Of a DNA stretch of 12,217 nt, positions 1 through 7,243 are shown one piece after another (position 1 is the stretch's first letter; every line of letters starts with the position of its first letter). The stretch spans positions 1-12,217 of the forward strand of contig JAEWFU010000416.1 of the NCBI GenBank assembly GCA_023388675.1, given 5' to 3'. The translations under genes and the position numbers were made by a program. Under the pieces are notes generated by a model. That model was not told the origin of the DNA, made no database searches, and saw only the letters and a list, made by a program, of their open reading frames with translations. The stretch is from Pseudomonadota bacterium (GTDB taxonomy: Bacteria > Pseudomonadota > Alphaproteobacteria > Rhizobiales > Rhizobiaceae).

Positions 1-899
1 CCCGGCCGCAGCGCGGCACTGGCGGCCCTGATCATCCCCTCACCCATCGACGGCTCCGCCGCACGTCCCTGATGAAAGGGCGGGTTCATCACGATCACGT
101 CGTAGCGGCGCTCCAGCGGCTCGGCCAACAGGTCGTACCACAGCACCCGGCTTTCGACGCTGCGGACAAGATTGTTCATGTTGGCCTTGGCCGCGACACA
201 GGCTGAAAAGCCTGCTTCGAACAGCTCGATCGTGCGGATGGCAGTCGCGCGCTCGGCCAACTGTACGGACAGGTAACCCCAGCCCGCGCCGAAGTCGGCA
301 GCGTCGCCTTCCAGATCCGCCGGCAGGTTCTCGGCCAGCAATTTCGATGCGGGATCGATGTGCTCCTGCGAAAAGACGCCCGGCACGGTGAGAAACCCAC
401 CATCCAGCAGCAAGGGCGGGTTCGCGGCCTCCAGAGCCTCTATCGCGGCATCGGCCGAATCCGAGCGGGTCATCCAGAAAACCACGCCGTGGTTCTTCGA
501 GGCGTGATCGTCGACCGGCATCAGATCGGCGAGACGCTTGCGCAAGCTCGCCACGCCGTCGGTCTTGCCGCCCGCAACGACGATACGCCCGCCTTCACGC
601 GTGCGCTTGAGCGCCTCGGCGACCCATAGCTCGTTCTGACCGCGGTGGCGTCCCACCAGGACCAGCACCAGGTCATATCCCTCGCCTTCGGGTTGCGGAA
701 CCACGGCATGCGAACCACCCTCAAGGGCCCGGAACGCCGACCGGAAATCCTGCTGAAGCGTGAGCCTTTCGGGGAAACCTTCCGGCAGGGCGAAGCCGGG
801 GGCGGCATTGAGGAAGAGAATTCTGGCTTCGCCGCCCGGCCCCTCCAGCAATCCCGTTTCGAAGGGGTGGAAAAGGGTTTTGAGCGTTCCGTCATTCAT
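1..899 (-). CDS. rsmC: RsmC-type 16S rRNA (guanine-N2)-methyltransferase, 3' end cut by window edge
   Basis: The frame is open from an ATG at 899 to the left edge (299 codons, no stop seen), so the C-terminus is missing. A class I SAM-dependent methyltransferase fold is visible in the second half. The SAM-binding loop is ADFGAGWGYLS at residues 201-211 and the catalytic motif NPPFHQG at 272-278, preceded by DVIVM. NPPF(H)xG is typical of N2-guanine methyltransferases of the RsmC/RsmD class. The stretch PGVFSQEHID (173-182) just before the catalytic domain resembles RsmC, as does the less conserved N-terminal half, which in RsmC is a degenerate duplicated methyltransferase domain. RsmC methylates G1207 of 16S rRNA in 30S subunits. 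An AAGGA ribosome-binding site (909-913) sits 9 bases before this ATG. The ATG at 895 is in another frame. The gene starts 25 bases after the hairpin that follows pnp. The family call is firm; the exact target nucleotide is inferred from the family. Confidence 0.86.
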   Translation of the reverse strand, partial: MNDGTLKTLFHPFETGLLEGPGGEARILFLNAAPGFALPEGFPERLTLQQDFRSAFRALEGGSHAVVPQPEGEGYDLVLVLVGRHRGQNELWVAEALKRTREGGRIVVAGGKTDGVASLRKRLADLMPVDDHASKNHGVVFWMTRSDSADAAIEALEAANPPLLLDGGFLTVPGVFSQEHIDPASKLLAENLPADLEGDAADFGAGWGYLSVQLAERATAIRTIELFEAGFSACVAAKANMNNLVRSVESRVLWYDLLAEPLERRYDVIVMNPPFHQGRAAEPSMGEGMIRAASAALRP

Positions 900-923
900 T
901 GCTGGCAGTCCTTACATGAGAAA

Positions 924-950
924 CGGGCGCAAGCCTTTCGGCTGCGCCCG
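924..950 (-). terminator. Hairpin terminator after pnp
   Basis: The arms 924-931 and 943-950 are perfectly complementary over 8 bp. Inside them 933-935 pairs with 940-942, with one bulged base, closing a GAAA tetraloop on the minus-strand RNA. The minus strand continues with TTTCTC, a short, imperfect U tract. On the plus strand the hairpin is followed by C residues, so it makes sense only for minus-strand transcripts. It begins 25 bases beyond the pnp stop codon. I read it as the rho-independent or 3'-stabilising end of the rpsO-pnp transcript, probably with some read-through into the methyltransferase gene. Confidence 0.65.
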
Positions 951-975
951 CCCCCCTAAAGCAGTCAGTCAGATA

Positions 976-3126
976 TCAGGCGTCGGCCTCTTCGGCGTCT
1001 TCCTTCTTCTTGTCCTTGGCAAGTTCCTTGCCGGTCTCCTGGTCAACGACCTTCATGGAGAGCCGCACCTTGCCGCGCTCGTCGAAGCCCATCAGCTTGA
1101 CCCACACCTTGTCGCCTTCCTTGACGACATCGGTGGTCTTCTGCACGCGCTCAGGCGCGAGCTGCGAGATGTGGACGAGGCCGTCCTTGGGGCCGAAGAA
1201 GTTGACGAAGGCGCCGAAGTCGGCGGTCTTGACGACCGTGCCTTCGTAGATTTCGCCGACTTCCGGCTCGGCGACGATGGTGTGGATCCACTTCTTCGCC
1301 GCCTCGATCTCCTTGGCGTTGGATGAAGCGATCTTGACCGTGCCGTCGTCCTCGATGTTGATCTTGGCACCGGTCTTTTCCACGATTTCGCGGATGACCT
1401 TGCCGCCGGAACCGATCACGTCGCGGATCTTGTCGGTCGGGATGTTCATCACCTCGATGCGCGGCGCGAACTCGCCGAGCTCCGAGCGGGCGCCGGACAG
1501 GGCCTTGCCCATCTCGCCGAGAATGTGCTCGCGGCCGCCCTTGGCCTGCTCGAGCGCGACCTTCATGATCTCCTCGGTGATACCGGCGATCTTGATGTCC
1601 ATCTGCAGCGAGGTGATGCCGGCGCTGGTGCCAGCCACCTTGAAGTCCATGTCGCCGAGGTGATCCTCGTCACCGAGAATGTCGGAGAGAACGGCGAAGC
1701 GCTCGCCTTCCAGGATCAGGCCCATGGCGATACCGGCAACCGGCTTCTGGAGCGGCACGCCGGCATCCATCAGCGCAAGCGAGGTGCCGCACACGGTCGC
1801 CATCGACGACGAACCGTTGGACTCGGTGATCTCCGAGACGACACGCAGCGTGTAGGGGAACTGCTCGGCCGCCGGCAGCATCGGATGAATGGCGCGCCAT
1901 GCAAGCTTGCCATGGCCGATCTCGCGGCGACCCGGCGAGCCGATACGGCCGGTTTCACCCACCGAATAGGGCGGGAAGTTGTAGTGCAGCAGGAACGCTT
2001 CCTTGCGCGTGCCGGTCAGTTCGTCGACGAACTGCTCGTCCTCGCCGGTGCCGAGCGTGGCAACGACAACCGCCTGCGTCTCGCCGCGGGTGAACACGGC
2101 GGAACCGTGCGTGCGCGGCAGAACGCCAACTTCCGAAACGATCGGACGGACCGTCTTGAGGTCGCGGCCGTCGATGCGCGAACCGGTGTCGAGGATGTTC
2201 CAGCGCACGATCTTGGCCTGGAGCTCCTTGAACACCGAACCGACCTGCTCGGCGGTCCATGCGGTGCTTTCCGCGCCTTCGGGCAGCAGTGCGGCCTTCA
2301 CCTTCGCCTTGGCGGCGTCGACGGCGGCATAGCGGGCCTGCTTGTCGGTGTTCTTGTAGGCGGCACGCAGCTCGTCCTCGATCAGGCCGAGCATGGTCTG
2401 CTCGAGTTCCTTGAGGTCGGGGGCCACGTGGTCACGCGGGTCCTTGGCTGCCACTTCGGCCAGCTTGATGATCGCATCGATCACCGGCTGGAAGGCCTTG
2501 TGGCCGAACATGACCGCGCCGAGCATGATCTCTTCGGAGAGCTCATGGGCCTCGGACTCGACCATCATGACCGCGTCGGTCGTGCCGGCCACGACGAGAT
2601 CGAGCTTCGATTCCGGCATTTCGTCGATGTGCGGGTTGAGCACATAGTCGCCGGCGATATAGCCGACGCGCGCAGCGGCGATCGGACCCATGAACGGCAC
2701 GCCCGAGAGCGTCAGCGCGGCAGAGGTCGCCACCATGGCGAGGATATCCGGATCGTTCTCCAGATCGTGCTGGAGCACCGTGACGATGATCTGGGTGTCG
2801 TTCTTGTAGCCTTCGGCGAAGAGCGGACGGATCGGCCGGTCGATCAGGCGCGACGTCAGCGTCTCCTTCTCGCTCGGACGGCCTTCACGCTTGAAGAAGC
2901 CGCCAGGGATCTTGCCGGCTGCGAAGGTCTTTTCCTGGTAGTTGACGGTCAGCGGAAAGAAATCGAGACCGGGCTTCGGCTCCCTGGCGGAAACCACGGT
3001 GGCGAGCACGACCGTTTCGCCGTAGGTGGCGAGTACGGCGCCATCGGCCTGCCGCGCGATCTTGCCGGTCTCAAGGATGAGCGGGCGACCGCCCCACTCG
3101 ATTTCCACTTTGTGATGATTGAACAT
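976..3126 (-). CDS. pnp: Polynucleotide phosphorylase (PNPase)
   Basis: A 716-residue protein, the usual PNPase length. It is a trimeric 3'-to-5' exoribonuclease that uses phosphate to release nucleoside diphosphates, and it works in mRNA decay, often with RNase E. The order is RNase PH domain 1 (about 10-145), a helical linker (about 240-305), RNase PH domain 2 (about 325-545), KH (about 555-615, loop GSGGK at 572-576) and S1 (about 622-692). The conserved loop GGFFKREGR (75-83) is present. So are the metal-site aspartates of [12 protein letters not shown]486 and D492, at the same numbers as in E. coli, and the phosphate-site serines 438-441. The tail is short and charged. The open frame extends upstream to 3222, but the start [11 protein letters not shown] at 3126 fits the family and has GAAGGA 6 bases upstream (3133-3138). 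It follows rpsO across a 350-base structured leader; in enterobacteria the corresponding leader mediates RNase III- and PNPase-dependent autoregulation. Confidence 0.99.
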   Translation of the reverse strand: MFNHHKVEIEWGGRPLILETGKIARQADGAVLATYGETVVLATVVSAREPKPGLDFFPLTVNYQEKTFAAGKIPGGFFKREGRPSEKETLTSRLIDRPIRPLFAEGYKNDTQIIVTVLQHDLENDPDILAMVATSAALTLSGVPFMGPIAAARVGYIAGDYVLNPHIDEMPESKLDLVVAGTTDAVMMVESEAHELSEEIMLGAVMFGHKAFQPVIDAIIKLAEVAAKDPRDHVAPDLKELEQTMLGLIEDELRAAYKNTDKQARYAAVDAAKAKVKAALLPEGAESTAWTAEQVGSVFKELQAKIVRWNILDTGSRIDGRDLKTVRPIVSEVGVLPRTHGSAVFTRGETQAVVVATLGTGEDEQFVDELTGTRKEAFLLHYNFPPYSVGETGRIGSPGRREIGHGKLAWRAIHPMLPAAEQFPYTLRVVSEITESNGSSSMATVCGTSLALMDAGVPLQKPVAGIAMGLILEGERFAVLSDILGDEDHLGDMDFKVAGTSAGITSLQMDIKIAGITEEIMKVALEQAKGGREHILGEMGKALSGARSELGEFAPRIEVMNIPTDKIRDVIGSGGKVIREIVEKTGAKINIEDDGTVKIASSNAKEIEAAKKWIHTIVAEPEVGEIYEGTVVKTADFGAFVNFFGPKDGLVHISQLAPERVQKTTDVVKEGDKVWVKLMGFDERGKVRLSMKVVDQETGKELAKDKKKEDAEEADA

Positions 3127-3241
3127 GTCTTGTCCTTCAATGCGGGAACGGCACGCGCCTGCTCTTGCGGCACGAAAATAGGTTCCCTTGCTTCGTTGCA
3201 GGACGAGCCACGGGCAAGACAACGGGACGCTTCATGTCCTT

Positions 3242-3312
3242 GGAGCATCGCCTCGTCCGAAACCGGCTTCCACTTCTCGCAGGCGTGGACCTTCGGTTCG
3301 GTACGATGCTTC
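3242..3312. repeat. Degenerate Rhizobiales-type intergenic palindromic repeat
   Basis: Three nested complementary pairs are visible. The outer arms AGCATCG (3244-3250) and CGATGCT (3304-3310) match over 7 bp. The middle arms CCGAAACCG (3257-3265) and CGGTTCGG (3294-3301) match with one extra base. The inner arms TCCAC (3269-3273) and GTGGA (3285-3289) match over 5 bp. The word order GAGCATCG, then TCCGAAACCGG, then TTCCACTT, closing with CGATGCT, resembles the short intergenic palindromes common in Mesorhizobium, Sinorhizobium, Agrobacterium and relatives (RIME-like elements). The family assignment is from memory and unproven; the palindrome itself is seen directly. Lying inside the pnp leader, it would fold in the transcript. 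Confidence 0.55.
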
Positions 3313-3371
3313 AGCGCGGCGAAAATCGCCAAAAGCGCCCTGCAATCCTGCCCCATGACCCTGTCCTGGGG

Positions 3372-3407
3372 CGGCTCCGCCATACTGCCTTGTCCGTTGC
3401 GGAGCCG
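3372..3407 (-). promoter_or_regulatory. Stem-loop in pnp leader, possible RNase processing or autoregulation site
   Basis: CGGCTCCGC (3372-3380) and GCGGAGCCG (3399-3407) form a perfect 9-bp stem with an 18-base loop. It lies about 30 bases beyond the rpsO terminator-like hairpin and about 245 bases upstream of the pnp start. No U tract follows on either strand, so it is not a terminator. Its position suggests a processing or control element of the kind known for enterobacterial pnp leaders. That role is inferred by analogy only. Confidence 0.4.
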
Positions 3408-3438
3408 GGCGGGCGGCACGTGGGCCACCCATGTGAAA

Positions 3439-3468
3439 GGCCGGCGGACCCTCGCGGAACCGCCGGCC
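3439..3468 (-). terminator. Terminator or attenuator hairpin between rpsO and pnp
   Basis: GGCCGGCGG (3439-3447) and CCGCCGGCC (3460-3468) pair perfectly over 9 bp. In the minus-strand RNA the 12-base interior continues the stack: after one U-U mismatch it forms U-G, C-G and C-G pairs closing a GCGA tetraloop. UUUCACAU follows, a weak U tract. The hairpin starts 8 bases after the rpsO stop codon. It matches the position of the attenuator known between rpsO and pnp in E. coli and would let only part of the transcripts continue into pnp. That partial termination is an inference. Confidence 0.65.
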
Positions 3469-3476
3469 AAACTGAC

Positions 3477-3746
3477 TTATCGGCGCAGACCGAGCTTCTC
3501 GATCAGCGTCTGGTAGCGGGCTTCGTCCTTGCGCTTGAGATAATCAAGCAGGCTGCGCCGCTGCGAGACGAGGGCAAGCAGACCGCGACGGGAATGATTG
3601 TCCTTCTTGTGATCCTTGAAGTGTTCGGTCAGGTTCTTGATGCGCTCGGAAAGAACCGCCACCTGGACTTCCGGAGAACCGGTGTCGCCCTTCTTGGTCG
3701 CGAACTCGCTCATCAATTCCTGCTTACGCTCTGCGGTAATCGACAT
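3477..3746 (-). CDS. rpsO: 30S ribosomal protein S15
   Basis: An 89-residue protein, the standard S15 length. S15 binds the central domain of 16S rRNA early in 30S assembly and forms an intersubunit bridge. The sequence shows MSITAERKQ at the N-terminus, [11 protein letters not shown] (20-30), the RNA-binding turn around [12 protein letters not shown] (45-56) and the helix [11 protein letters not shown] (61-71), all family hallmarks. The frame is open up to 3821, but the start at 3746 gives the canonical N-terminus and has AAGGA 8 bases upstream (3755-3759). It lies 158 bases after the kinase gene, with its own likely promoter in between, and 350 bases before pnp. rpsO-pnp is a very widely conserved gene pair. 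S15 represses its own translation through leader RNA in several bacterial groups; a possible structure here is listed separately. Confidence 0.98.
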   Translation of the reverse strand: MSITAERKQELMSEFATKKGDTGSPEVQVAVLSERIKNLTEHFKDHKKDNHSRRGLLALVSQRRSLLDYLKRKDEARYQTLIEKLGLRR

Positions 3747-3847
3747 CGCGCTTTTCCTTTTATGTTTGAGGAAACGGGTCGCCCACAGCCAGGATGTCGT
3801 CCAGCAGGGGCCGGTGAACATGCGCTCAAATGCGGATGTTGCGCGGC

Positions 3848-3876
3848 ATATAGTGTAAAAGCGGCCGGATTGCCAG
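3848..3876 (-). promoter_or_regulatory. Probable sigma-70-type promoter for rpsO-pnp
   Basis: On the minus strand CTATAT (3853-3848) matches the alphaproteobacterial -10 consensus exactly. CTGGCA (3876-3871), 17 bases upstream, matches four of six positions of TTGACA. Transcription would begin near 3841, giving a leader of about 95 bases before the rpsO ATG at 3746. The position between an unrelated kinase gene and a ribosomal protein gene is where a new promoter would be expected. This is pattern matching only. Confidence 0.5.
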
Positions 3877-3894
3877 CGAAATCGCAGAGCCGGC
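3857..3894 (-). terminator. Possible weak terminator after the kinase gene
   Basis: On the minus-strand RNA GCCGG (3894-3890) can pair with CCGGC (3868-3864). GCGA (3885-3882) pairs with TCGC (3879-3876) inside it, and UUUU (3860-3857) follows the stem after a short gap. The stem is short and interrupted, and it overlaps the proposed -35 box of rpsO. It starts 11 bases after the kinase stop codon, the right place for a terminator, but the structure is weak. Confidence 0.28.
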
Positions 3895-3904
3895 GCAACG
3901 CCCT

Positions 3905-5668
3905 TCAGAGATCGTCCTGGTCGCTCTCGTCATCCGCCCTCTCGGGCTCCAGCCGTGCTGTCGGTATCAAGAAACGGCATTCGAGCCCATTGGGGTGAAG
4001 GACGCGCTCGATCTGCGCGTCGAGCGTGCCGCCAAGCATCCGCTCGATAACCTCCGTGCCGAAACCGGGCGTAACCGTACGCCGACGCAAGCGTGGCACG
4101 AATTCGCGCCAGAGAAGCTCGAGTTGGTCTTCGCTGCGCTTCCACTGTATTGCCAGCCGGCCGGAGGTCGTTGCGAAAGCGCCGTATTTCGAGGCGTTGG
4201 TGGCAAGCTCATGCAGGGCAAGCCCCAGCGTCTGCGCTGCCTGGTTCGACAGGCGGAACGGAGCGCCCTTGATCTCCAGCCGCTCGCCGTCGCTGGGCCG
4301 GAAAGGCTCGAGCTGCGCTTCGATCAGCTCGCGCAGTTCGACACCGACCGCACCGCCGGCGATCAGCAGGTCGGTGGAGCGGGCAAGTCCATGCACACGC
4401 TTCTGGAAGGCGTCCTGGAATGCCGCGAAGGTACGCGCATGCCGGGCCGTCTGCTTTGCGATGGACGACACCACGGTAAGCTGGTTCTTGGACCTGTGGG
4501 CAACTTCCCGCATCAGGAAGCGGATCTCGTTTTCCGCCGCGTGCCGGTCCTCGGAGGCCTGCGCCAATGCCAGCGAAACCGTGGAGATTTCGGCGACGGG
4601 ATAATCCACCGGCTCGACCTTCTCGCCCGCGCCCAGCCGACGCGCGTCGCGCGCAAGCCTGCGGATGGGCTTCGATATCTGACGCCCGAGGACCCAGGCG
4701 AGCAGCGCCCCGAGGGCGATGATCGTAAGGCCGCCAAGCGCCAACACCCGCAAGGTGCGCTCCAGCGGCGCCTGAACCACGGCGGTGGGCGCCCAGACGA
4801 TGGTCTCCCAGTCGCTGCGCGACAACGACGACCGGATCGTCTCGTAAGTCTGCCCCTCCAGCTCGACGGAGTCACGCACCGTGGACCCCGCCTCGGACTT
4901 GCTGGTCGCTTCCGCGAGGAAGAACGGCTTGCCGATATCGGACGACATGAACGACGAGGTGAGCACCGTTCCCTTGCCATCCACGAGCACGGCGTTCCAG
5001 CCGCCGCGCAGGTTCCTGCTTGCGAGCGAATCCGAAAGGCGTTCCGCATCCTGCGTCAGCACGAGAAGACGCATCCGGCCACCATCATCCGGCAGGGGAA
5101 GGACGACGTTGAACACCCAGCGTTCCGCCGTCTCGCCGAAGGCGCCCGAGATCGCCGGTTCCCCGCTCGCCAGCGCGCGGCGCGCGGTCTCGGTGTCCGC
5201 GATCTCTCCGAGCGGCGATCCAAAAGGAGCACGGGTGTTCATCAGCTGGTTCAGATTCCCGTCGGTGACGGTGAGATAGGCATCCGACCCGTCCAGAGCC
5301 CTGTCGGCCCGGTAGTAGAAATCCGCCAGGTTCTCGCGCTCGACGGCGCTGGACGTCGCCAGAACGCGCAATGTCGTCAGCATGCCGGAAAGTTGCCGGT
5401 CGACCGTCTCGGAGATCGAGCCCGCCGTCGCTTCGGCGAGTGTCGAGACCATTTCCTGCTGGGCCTGGTTGTTGCGCTGGAGAAGCATCACCGCGAAAAT
5501 CAGCGCTGGAATAATGATCGCCGCCATCAGCAGCGAGAGAAGCGCGCCGACTGAAATCTGGCCTACGCGGCTGCGCGCCTTGACGGCAACCTGCGGCTCC
5601 GCCGCAGCCCCGTCCGAATCGTGAGCAAGCCGCGGCTTCTGCGACATGTCATCGGTACTGGCGCTCAT
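3905..5668 (-). CDS. HWE-family membrane sensor histidine kinase
   Basis: A 587-residue inner-membrane sensor kinase. A cytoplasmic N-terminus of about 38 residues is followed by a membrane segment (about 40-63), a periplasmic sensor region of about 240 residues (65-305, possibly Cache-like), a second membrane segment (about 307-328) and a HAMP-like linker (about 329-380). The transmitter follows: phosphoacceptor H391 in [11 protein letters not shown], and an ATPase domain with N-box [14 protein letters not shown] (484-497), WRE (520-522) and GFG (535-537). The H and E of the N-box and the W-x-E motif define the HWE family, found mainly in alphaproteobacteria. The tail is acidic. All catalytic residues I can recognise are present, though the segment between WRE and GFG reads FVPRLRRR instead of the more usual Gly-Gly-Pro. 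The signal and partner are unknown, and no response regulator or PhyR-type gene is adjacent. It lies 69 bases after truB and 158 before rpsO. The start at 5668 has a weak GGAAGAG site 8 bases upstream; a second ATG at codon 8 is possible. Confidence 0.94.
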   Translation of the reverse strand: MSASTDDMSQKPRLAHDSDGAAAEPQVAVKARSRVGQISVGALLSLLMAAIIIPALIFAVMLLQRNNQAQQEMVSTLAEATAGSISETVDRQLSGMLTTLRVLATSSAVERENLADFYYRADRALDGSDAYLTVTDGNLNQLMNTRAPFGSPLGEIADTETARRALASGEPAISGAFGETAERWVFNVVLPLPDDGGRMRLLVLTQDAERLSDSLASRNLRGGWNAVLVDGKGTVLTSSFMSSDIGKPFFLAEATSKSEAGSTVRDSVELEGQTYETIRSSLSRSDWETIVWAPTAVVQAPLERTLRVLALGGLTIIALGALLAWVLGRQISKPIRRLARDARRLGAGEKVEPVDYPVAEISTVSLALAQASEDRHAAENEIRFLMREVAHRSKNQLTVVSSIAKQTARHARTFAAFQDAFQKRVHGLARSTDLLIAGGAVGVELRELIEAQLEPFRPSDGERLEIKGAPFRLSNQAAQTLGLALHELATNASKYGAFATTSGRLAIQWKRSEDQLELLWREFVPRLRRRTVTPGFGTEVIERMLGGTLDAQIERVLHPNGLECRFLIPTARLEPERADDESDQDDL

Positions 5669-5737
5669 TTTCCAGGCTCTTCCGTGGAATGCATGGGACA
5701 GACAATGCCCGCTGACGCGACGTTTCGCCAGAGGAAA

Positions 5738-6718
5738 TCAGAGGCTGAAGACCCGTTTCGGCTTGAACATGCCCGCCTCGATCGCACCGATCGCCACCAG
5801 CCGGCCGCGCGCGAAGGCACAGGCCTCTTCGGCCTCGACGGGCGCATCGCGCCCTCGAACGATGACGGGGTTTCCAAGCCTGAGGCGGGCAGCGGTATCG
5901 TCGTTGACCACCACCTGGGGCAGGCAGTCGAGAGCAGAACCGGTATCCATCAGAAGCGCGTCGAGCGCCTTCCACTGGTCGGGACCGGGGCGCGGCGCCC
6001 GGGTAGCCTCGCCCTCTTCGGTTGCTTCCGACGGAATCGATGCGATTGCCTCCTCGATCTCGGCCATGGTGACAAGATCGTCGGCGGTGAACGGGTCGAC
6101 CTCCGTTCGGCGGAGTTCCGAGATATGACCGTAACAGCCGAGATCGCGCCCCATGTCGCGCGCCAGCGAACGCACGTAAGTGCCCTTGCCGCATTCGATC
6201 TCGAACACTGTCGCGTCGACGCCCCGCATCTCGACGAGGTCGAAGCGTCCGATTTCCACCTCGCGTGCCGGAATGTCGACGGCCTCGCCTTCGCGCGCCA
6301 GATCGTAAGCTCGTTCGCCGGCTATCTTTATCGCTGAAAACTGCGGTGGGGTCTGCATGATCACCCCGGTATATTTCGGGAGCAGCGCCCGGATCACCTG
6401 TTCGTCGGGGCGCGCCGGGGACGACTTTGTGACTTCGCCCTCGAGATCGTCGGTCGAACGCTCCTCGCCCCAGCTCACGGTGAAGCGGTAAACCTTGGCG
6501 CCGTCCTGCACGTAGGGAACAGTCTTAGTGGCTTCGCCAAGGGCGATCGGCAGCATGCCGGAAGCAAGCGGGTCGAGCGTGCCGGCGTGACCGGCCTTCT
6601 CGGCGCCGTAGAGCCACTTGATCTTCGACACGGCCTCGGTCGATCCCATGCCGAGCGGCTTGTCCAGCACCATCCAGCCGGAAACCGGCCGGCCCTTCTT
6701 CTTACGGGCGCGCGCCAT
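5738..6718 (-). CDS. truB: tRNA pseudouridine(55) synthase TruB
   Basis: A 326-residue protein of normal family length. TruB converts U55 of the tRNA T-loop to pseudouridine and also acts as a tRNA folding helper. The catalytic aspartate is D49 in [11 protein letters not shown] (44-54). Other family signatures are [10 protein letters not shown] near the start, the substrate-loop region [14 protein letters not shown], the [12 protein letters not shown] motif of the second half, and a C-terminal TruB/PUA-like domain ending KRVFSL. The N-terminus is basic ([10 protein letters not shown]). The ATG lies 2 bases after the rbfA stop codon and its AAGGA site (6725-6729) is inside the end of rbfA, so translation of the two is probably coupled. 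The infB-rbfA-truB order is widely conserved. Confidence 0.98.
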   Translation of the reverse strand: MARARKKKGRPVSGWMVLDKPLGMGSTEAVSKIKWLYGAEKAGHAGTLDPLASGMLPIALGEATKTVPYVQDGAKVYRFTVSWGEERSTDDLEGEVTKSSPARPDEQVIRALLPKYTGVIMQTPPQFSAIKIAGERAYDLAREGEAVDIPAREVEIGRFDLVEMRGVDATVFEIECGKGTYVRSLARDMGRDLGCYGHISELRRTEVDPFTADDLVTMAEIEEAIASIPSEATEEGEATRAPRPGPDQWKALDALLMDTGSALDCLPQVVVNDDTAARLRLGNPVIVRGRDAPVEAEEACAFARGRLVAIGAIEAGMFKPKRVFSL

Positions 6719-6720
6719 TG

Positions 6721-7128
6721 CTATTCCTTGTCGTCGCCGTCGTGATCGAGATCGCGCGCGACTTCGGGAGATCGCAGCAATTCGTCTATGCGGGCCATGT
6801 TGTCGTAGCTGGTGTCGAGCCGGAAGCGGAATTCCGGCATGTATTTCATCTGCTTGAGGGCGCCGGACACGCGGCCGCGGATGAACTTGGCGTTGCGGGC
6901 CAGCGCCTTGATGATCGCCTGGTCGTCGGCCGCGCCGAGCGGCGTGACGAAGGCGGTCGCGATCTTGAGATCCGGCGACATGCTCACCTCCGAGATCGAG
7001 ATTACGGTGGATTCGAGGACATCGTCGCGGATCTCGCCGCGCTGGATCACGTCCGAGAGAGCATGACGCACCTGTTCGCCCACGCGAAGCTGGCGCTGGG
7101 ACGGGCCGGAACTGGAAAAGCGGGACAT
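6721..7128 (-). CDS. rbfA: 30S ribosome-binding factor RbfA
   Basis: A 135-residue KH-like protein that binds immature 30S subunits and helps 16S rRNA 5'-end maturation, notably in the cold. Family features are [14 protein letters not shown] near the N-terminus, the strand segment [16 protein letters not shown], the helix [12 protein letters not shown] and the C-terminal [21 protein letters not shown], where the conserved L-x-F-x-x-D core and the helix before the tail are clear. The tail is acidic ([10 protein letters not shown]). The frame is open up to 7182, but [15 protein letters not shown] at 7128 is the family-like start and has AGGA 10 bases upstream (7139-7142). It follows infB after 115 bases and precedes truB by 2. 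Confidence 0.97.
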   Translation of the reverse strand: MSRFSSSGPSQRQLRVGEQVRHALSDVIQRGEIRDDVLESTVISISEVSMSPDLKIATAFVTPLGAADDQAIIKALARNAKFIRGRVSGALKQMKYMPEFRFRLDTSYDNMARIDELLRSPEVARDLDHDGDDKE

Positions 7129-7189
7129 GATGGCTGTTTCCTGTGTCGCGGCGGCCGGGATGGAACCGGACGCCCGTTGCACGTATGCG

Positions 7190-7211
7190 GGCGGCGGGAC
7201 ACCCCGCCGCC
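7190..7211 (-). other. GC-rich hairpin between infB and rbfA
   Basis: GGCGGCGGG (7190-7198) and CCCGCCGCC (7203-7211) form a perfect 9-bp stem with a 4-base loop, 32 bases after the infB stop. No U tract follows on the minus strand (CGCATACG comes next), so it is unlikely to be a full intrinsic terminator. It could stabilise the 3' end of the infB message or slow transcription. No promoter for rbfA was found in the remaining bases of this gap. Confidence 0.6.
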
Positions 7212-7243
7212 GCAGCAGTGAACTTTCAAGCGCCTGCCGGACG

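Larger units (their letters stand above)
3127..3476. other. Structured rpsO-pnp intergenic region (pnp leader)
   Basis: These 350 bases hold no credible gene. Going from rpsO to pnp they contain a terminator-like hairpin (3439-3468), a 9-bp stem with an 18-base loop (3372-3380 with 3399-3407), a small hairpin (3318-3322 with 3326-3330), and a large nested palindrome (3242-3312) that looks like a degenerate rhizobial intergenic repeat. I looked for a minus-strand promoter close to pnp. CTATTT (3181-3176) resembles a -10 box but has no acceptable -35 box 16 to 18 bases upstream, so I call no promoter. pnp may be transcribed by read-through from rpsO, by a promoter I do not recognise, or both. 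Confidence 0.7.

Noticed and set aside
521..895. Alternative minus-strand frame starting at the ATG at 895
   Set aside because: It is out of frame with the methyltransferase. The 899 start gives clear SAM-binding and NPPFHQG motifs and has the properly spaced ribosome-binding site.
3176..3181. CTATTT as a -10 box for a pnp promoter
   Set aside because: No sequence resembling TTGACA or CTTGAC lies 16 to 18 bases upstream, so the match is probably chance.
3127..3222. N-terminal extension of pnp by 32 codons
   Set aside because: PNPase proteins begin at MFN-type N-termini close to the first RNase PH domain, and the ribosome-binding site fits 3126. The extension translates leader DNA.
2949..3470. 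A 173-codon minus-strand frame running from the rpsO-pnp gap into pnp
   Set aside because: It overlaps the 5' end of pnp out of frame, translates the palindromic repeat and hairpins, and shows no family resemblance.
1525..3516. A 663-codon plus-strand open frame opposite pnp
   Set aside because: Antisense to a complete PNPase and full of His/Arg/Asp/Gly runs typical of reverse-complement frames in GC-rich DNA. It has no recognisable domain.
3747..3821. N-terminal extension of rpsO by 25 codons
   Set aside because: S15 is almost always 89 residues beginning MSITAE or similar, and AAGGA is correctly spaced for 3746. The extension is leader sequence.
3995..5554. A 519-codon plus-strand open frame opposite the histidine kinase
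   Set aside because: Antisense shadow; the opposite frame has all kinase motifs, and this one has none of any family.
7129..7182. N-terminal extension of rbfA by 18 codons
   Set aside because: The extension is unlike RbfA and contains the ribosome-binding sequence of the start at 7128.
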